Source of the DNA: Ornithodoros turicata
Taxonomy: Eukaryota > Arthropoda > Arachnida > Ixodida > Argasidae
Assembly: GCF_037126465.1 (NCBI RefSeq)
Contig: NC_088210.1
Span: 12,112,011-12,176,010, forward strand
Direction of reading: 5' to 3'
Length of the DNA stretch: 64,000 nucleotides
In this document: positions 62,791 to 64,000 of the stretch, piece after piece
Position numbering within the stretch: the first letter of the stretch is position 1
How the letters are laid out: the number at the start of each line of letters is the position of its first letter
Notes under the pieces: model-generated
Seen by the model: only the letters and a program-made list of their open reading frames with translations
Databases searched by the model: none
What the model was told of the DNA's origin: nothing
Position numbers and translations under genes: made by a program

Positions 62791-63353
62791 TGTACGCAGT
62801 GATCGCCTGGTTATTTCCGAGTGCCCACCAAGCGCATAAACGCGTGCAGTTTGCTATTCAGCAAAAGCAAAATTGTCGAACATATTTTTTCTCCATCTCC
62901 ACGTCTGCTCTTTTGATTCGCTGCCCCAAAAAACAGAACCCTCCAATTAGATTAAAGGGGCACTCAATTGCAAAAACAGCTTGCTCTGAAACGAAAGTCC
63001 GTGTTTCAATTAGTCTAATGCAAGCAAAATTAGTTCAACAGTTTAAAAGAATACCTCAATGCAAACAGAGCTGTCTTTGGCGGCAACGAATGGGATCCCC
63101 AGGAGGCAAAGATTGGCGGCATCCAATCAGAGAGCAGGAGAAGCGCACGCGCATACCTATTATGGCCGTGTGAATTTGAAACGGGTCGGATCGTAGTGCT
63201 CTCTATATGCGCGGCATGATGCGCACTGCGGCGTTGTTCAATACCGATTCGCGTAATTGCAGCCCACAACAGTTCTCGCGAATGTCCCACTGACAGCATT
63301 TATCTTCACTTCCTTCGGACAGCGACACCAGTGCGCTTCGCAACGCGCACTAT
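62791..63353. other. No recognised gene or repeat
   Basis: Nothing recognised. Confidence 0.35.
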
Positions 63354-63955
63354 GTTGAATTCCAATGGCAGATTCGGAGCGCTTCCAGAGCAAGTTTTGT
63401 TGCTCGATTGCTCGATTGCTGTTCGATTGGCAGATTGGGAACAGTTCTGGAGTCTTCCAATGGGAGCTTCGGAGCGGCATTCGAGCCAAGGTCGTTCCAA
63501 GGAGCAACCCAGACTGGTCCGCCAAAATAGGCAGATTCAACCGGAACTCTACGTGACGTGTCACTTGTCGCTCGTGCATCCTATTTCCTGTCTCTGCTTC
63601 GGCAACATGGCCGCTTCCCGACGCGTCTTCGCCGTGACTAGTATTTCGCGTCGTACGTTAGCAATTTTGTTTCTTGAAGAAAGCAATAAGCCAGACATCA
63701 CCAGGGCAACGTTAGGAGATTAGGAGGACCTTTATGTTGCAAAACATGGCGTTGTATCGGAACATGAGTACAAGCTTCTTCTTCTTCTTCCTCCATCTCT
63801 GACCGCCATCCACCAAGGAAGATTGGTCAGGGTTAAACTCCAAGTTGGGTGCAAGGGTTCCAGTCGCAGATTCGGATCACTTGCTCTAAGCCAGATCAAG
63901 CCGCTCCACTGCGGAGTGTGCCACTTGCTCCGACTCTGCCATTGGAATTCAACAA
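63354..63955. mobile_element. Inverted-repeat element with TTGAATTCCAATGGCAGA ends (about 600 bp)
   Basis: TTGAATTCCAATGGCAGATT…CGGAGC at left recurs inverted near 63930-63955 (GCTCCGACTCTGCCATTGGA, ATTCAA). CAGATTCGGA-type motifs recur inside. It contains a short frame after a CAACATGGCCGC start context (63607-63723) which I do not recognise. Superfamily unresolved. Confidence 0.6.
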
Positions 63956-64000
63956 TATGTTTTTCGCCTGGACTGCTCCATGGCGTGGCACGCGCGTGCA

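Noticed and set aside
62589..63173. 194-codon plus-strand frame
   Set aside because: The glycine stretch comes from the G run at 62724-62735; no known domain.
1..64000. CRISPR array, phage, integron or other bacterial system
   Set aside because: Repeats are dispersed MITEs, SINEs and LINEs; no regularly spaced repeats, no bacterial operons, no ribosome-binding-site pattern.

Overview
The window looks like intergenic chromosomal DNA of an arthropod, most likely a chelicerate and plausibly a hard tick. The reasons are tRNA-derived SINEs of the type known from ticks (a tRNA-like head, a body with GGCCCAGGACGCACATTC and a CAC-repeat tail), RNase H-bearing LINEs with (TTG)n tails, a short CCTAA-rich (arthropod telomere-like) patch, and a very dense population of palindromic MITEs. 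The species is an inference. I found no convincing host gene, no functional tRNA or rRNA, no CRISPR and no bacterial signal. Nearly all the short open frames fall in repeats or are chance.

The dominant content is one interrelated set of TA-flanked foldback elements whose ends begin CACTCTTAAAA, CACTGTTAAAA, CACTCTAAAAA or CACTCTAAGAAAAAAAGG. I divide them into families A1, A2, A3, B, E and F. A1 (249 bp), A2 (about 238 bp) and A3 (about 237 bp) are near-perfect palindromes. Most copies of A1, B and F share a core with GGCGTACGCC beside GTGTCACAAAAA. Other families are C (CACTGTAAAC-type ends, AACACCC repeats), D (TA-flanked, CCCCTGYCACACGGGC ends), G, I, L and M. Established superfamilies are represented by a PIF/Harbinger-like element (TTA duplication, 2842-3711), a pogo/Tigger-like MITE (55976-56158) and four hAT-type elements with 8-bp duplications (14583-14969, 38585-39142, 42814-43909, 46602-47121). 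The third of these keeps a broken BED zinc-finger transposase exon.

Layout: 0.9-2.6 kb, 5'-truncated LINE with RNase H domain; 2.8-3.7 kb, Harbinger-like element; 5.1-6.3 kb, family E with a tandem triplication; 7.0-9.6 kb, family B split by an inverted pair of LTR-like arms, then a SINE, then family D split by family C; 10.4-14.1 kb, hairpins and poly(C)-tailed retroposons; 14.6-15.6 kb, hAT and a CA-rich microsatellite; 17.3-22.8 kb, a MITE cluster with several nests; 23.7-29.4 kb, families I and L and a large inverted duplication; 33-34.5 kb, two intact MITEs and a LINE 3' end; 37-44 kb, palindromes, hAT insertions and a four-level nest; 46.6-50.2 kb, hAT, a chimeric MITE and further MITEs; 51-63 kb, LINE and SINE ends, poly(C) retroposons, pogo MITE and E, A1 and A3 copies.

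The window can be read as a stratigraphy of insertions. Several nests give a relative order, and one A2 insertion is confirmed by an empty paralogous site in the same window. The most unusual items are the MITE families sharing a core module, the retroposon family ending in poly(C), the two LTR-like arms facing each other around a PBS-like loop, and rearranged palindromes that suggest template switching. Coordinates of repeat edges were read by eye and may be off by a few bases, more in degenerate copies.
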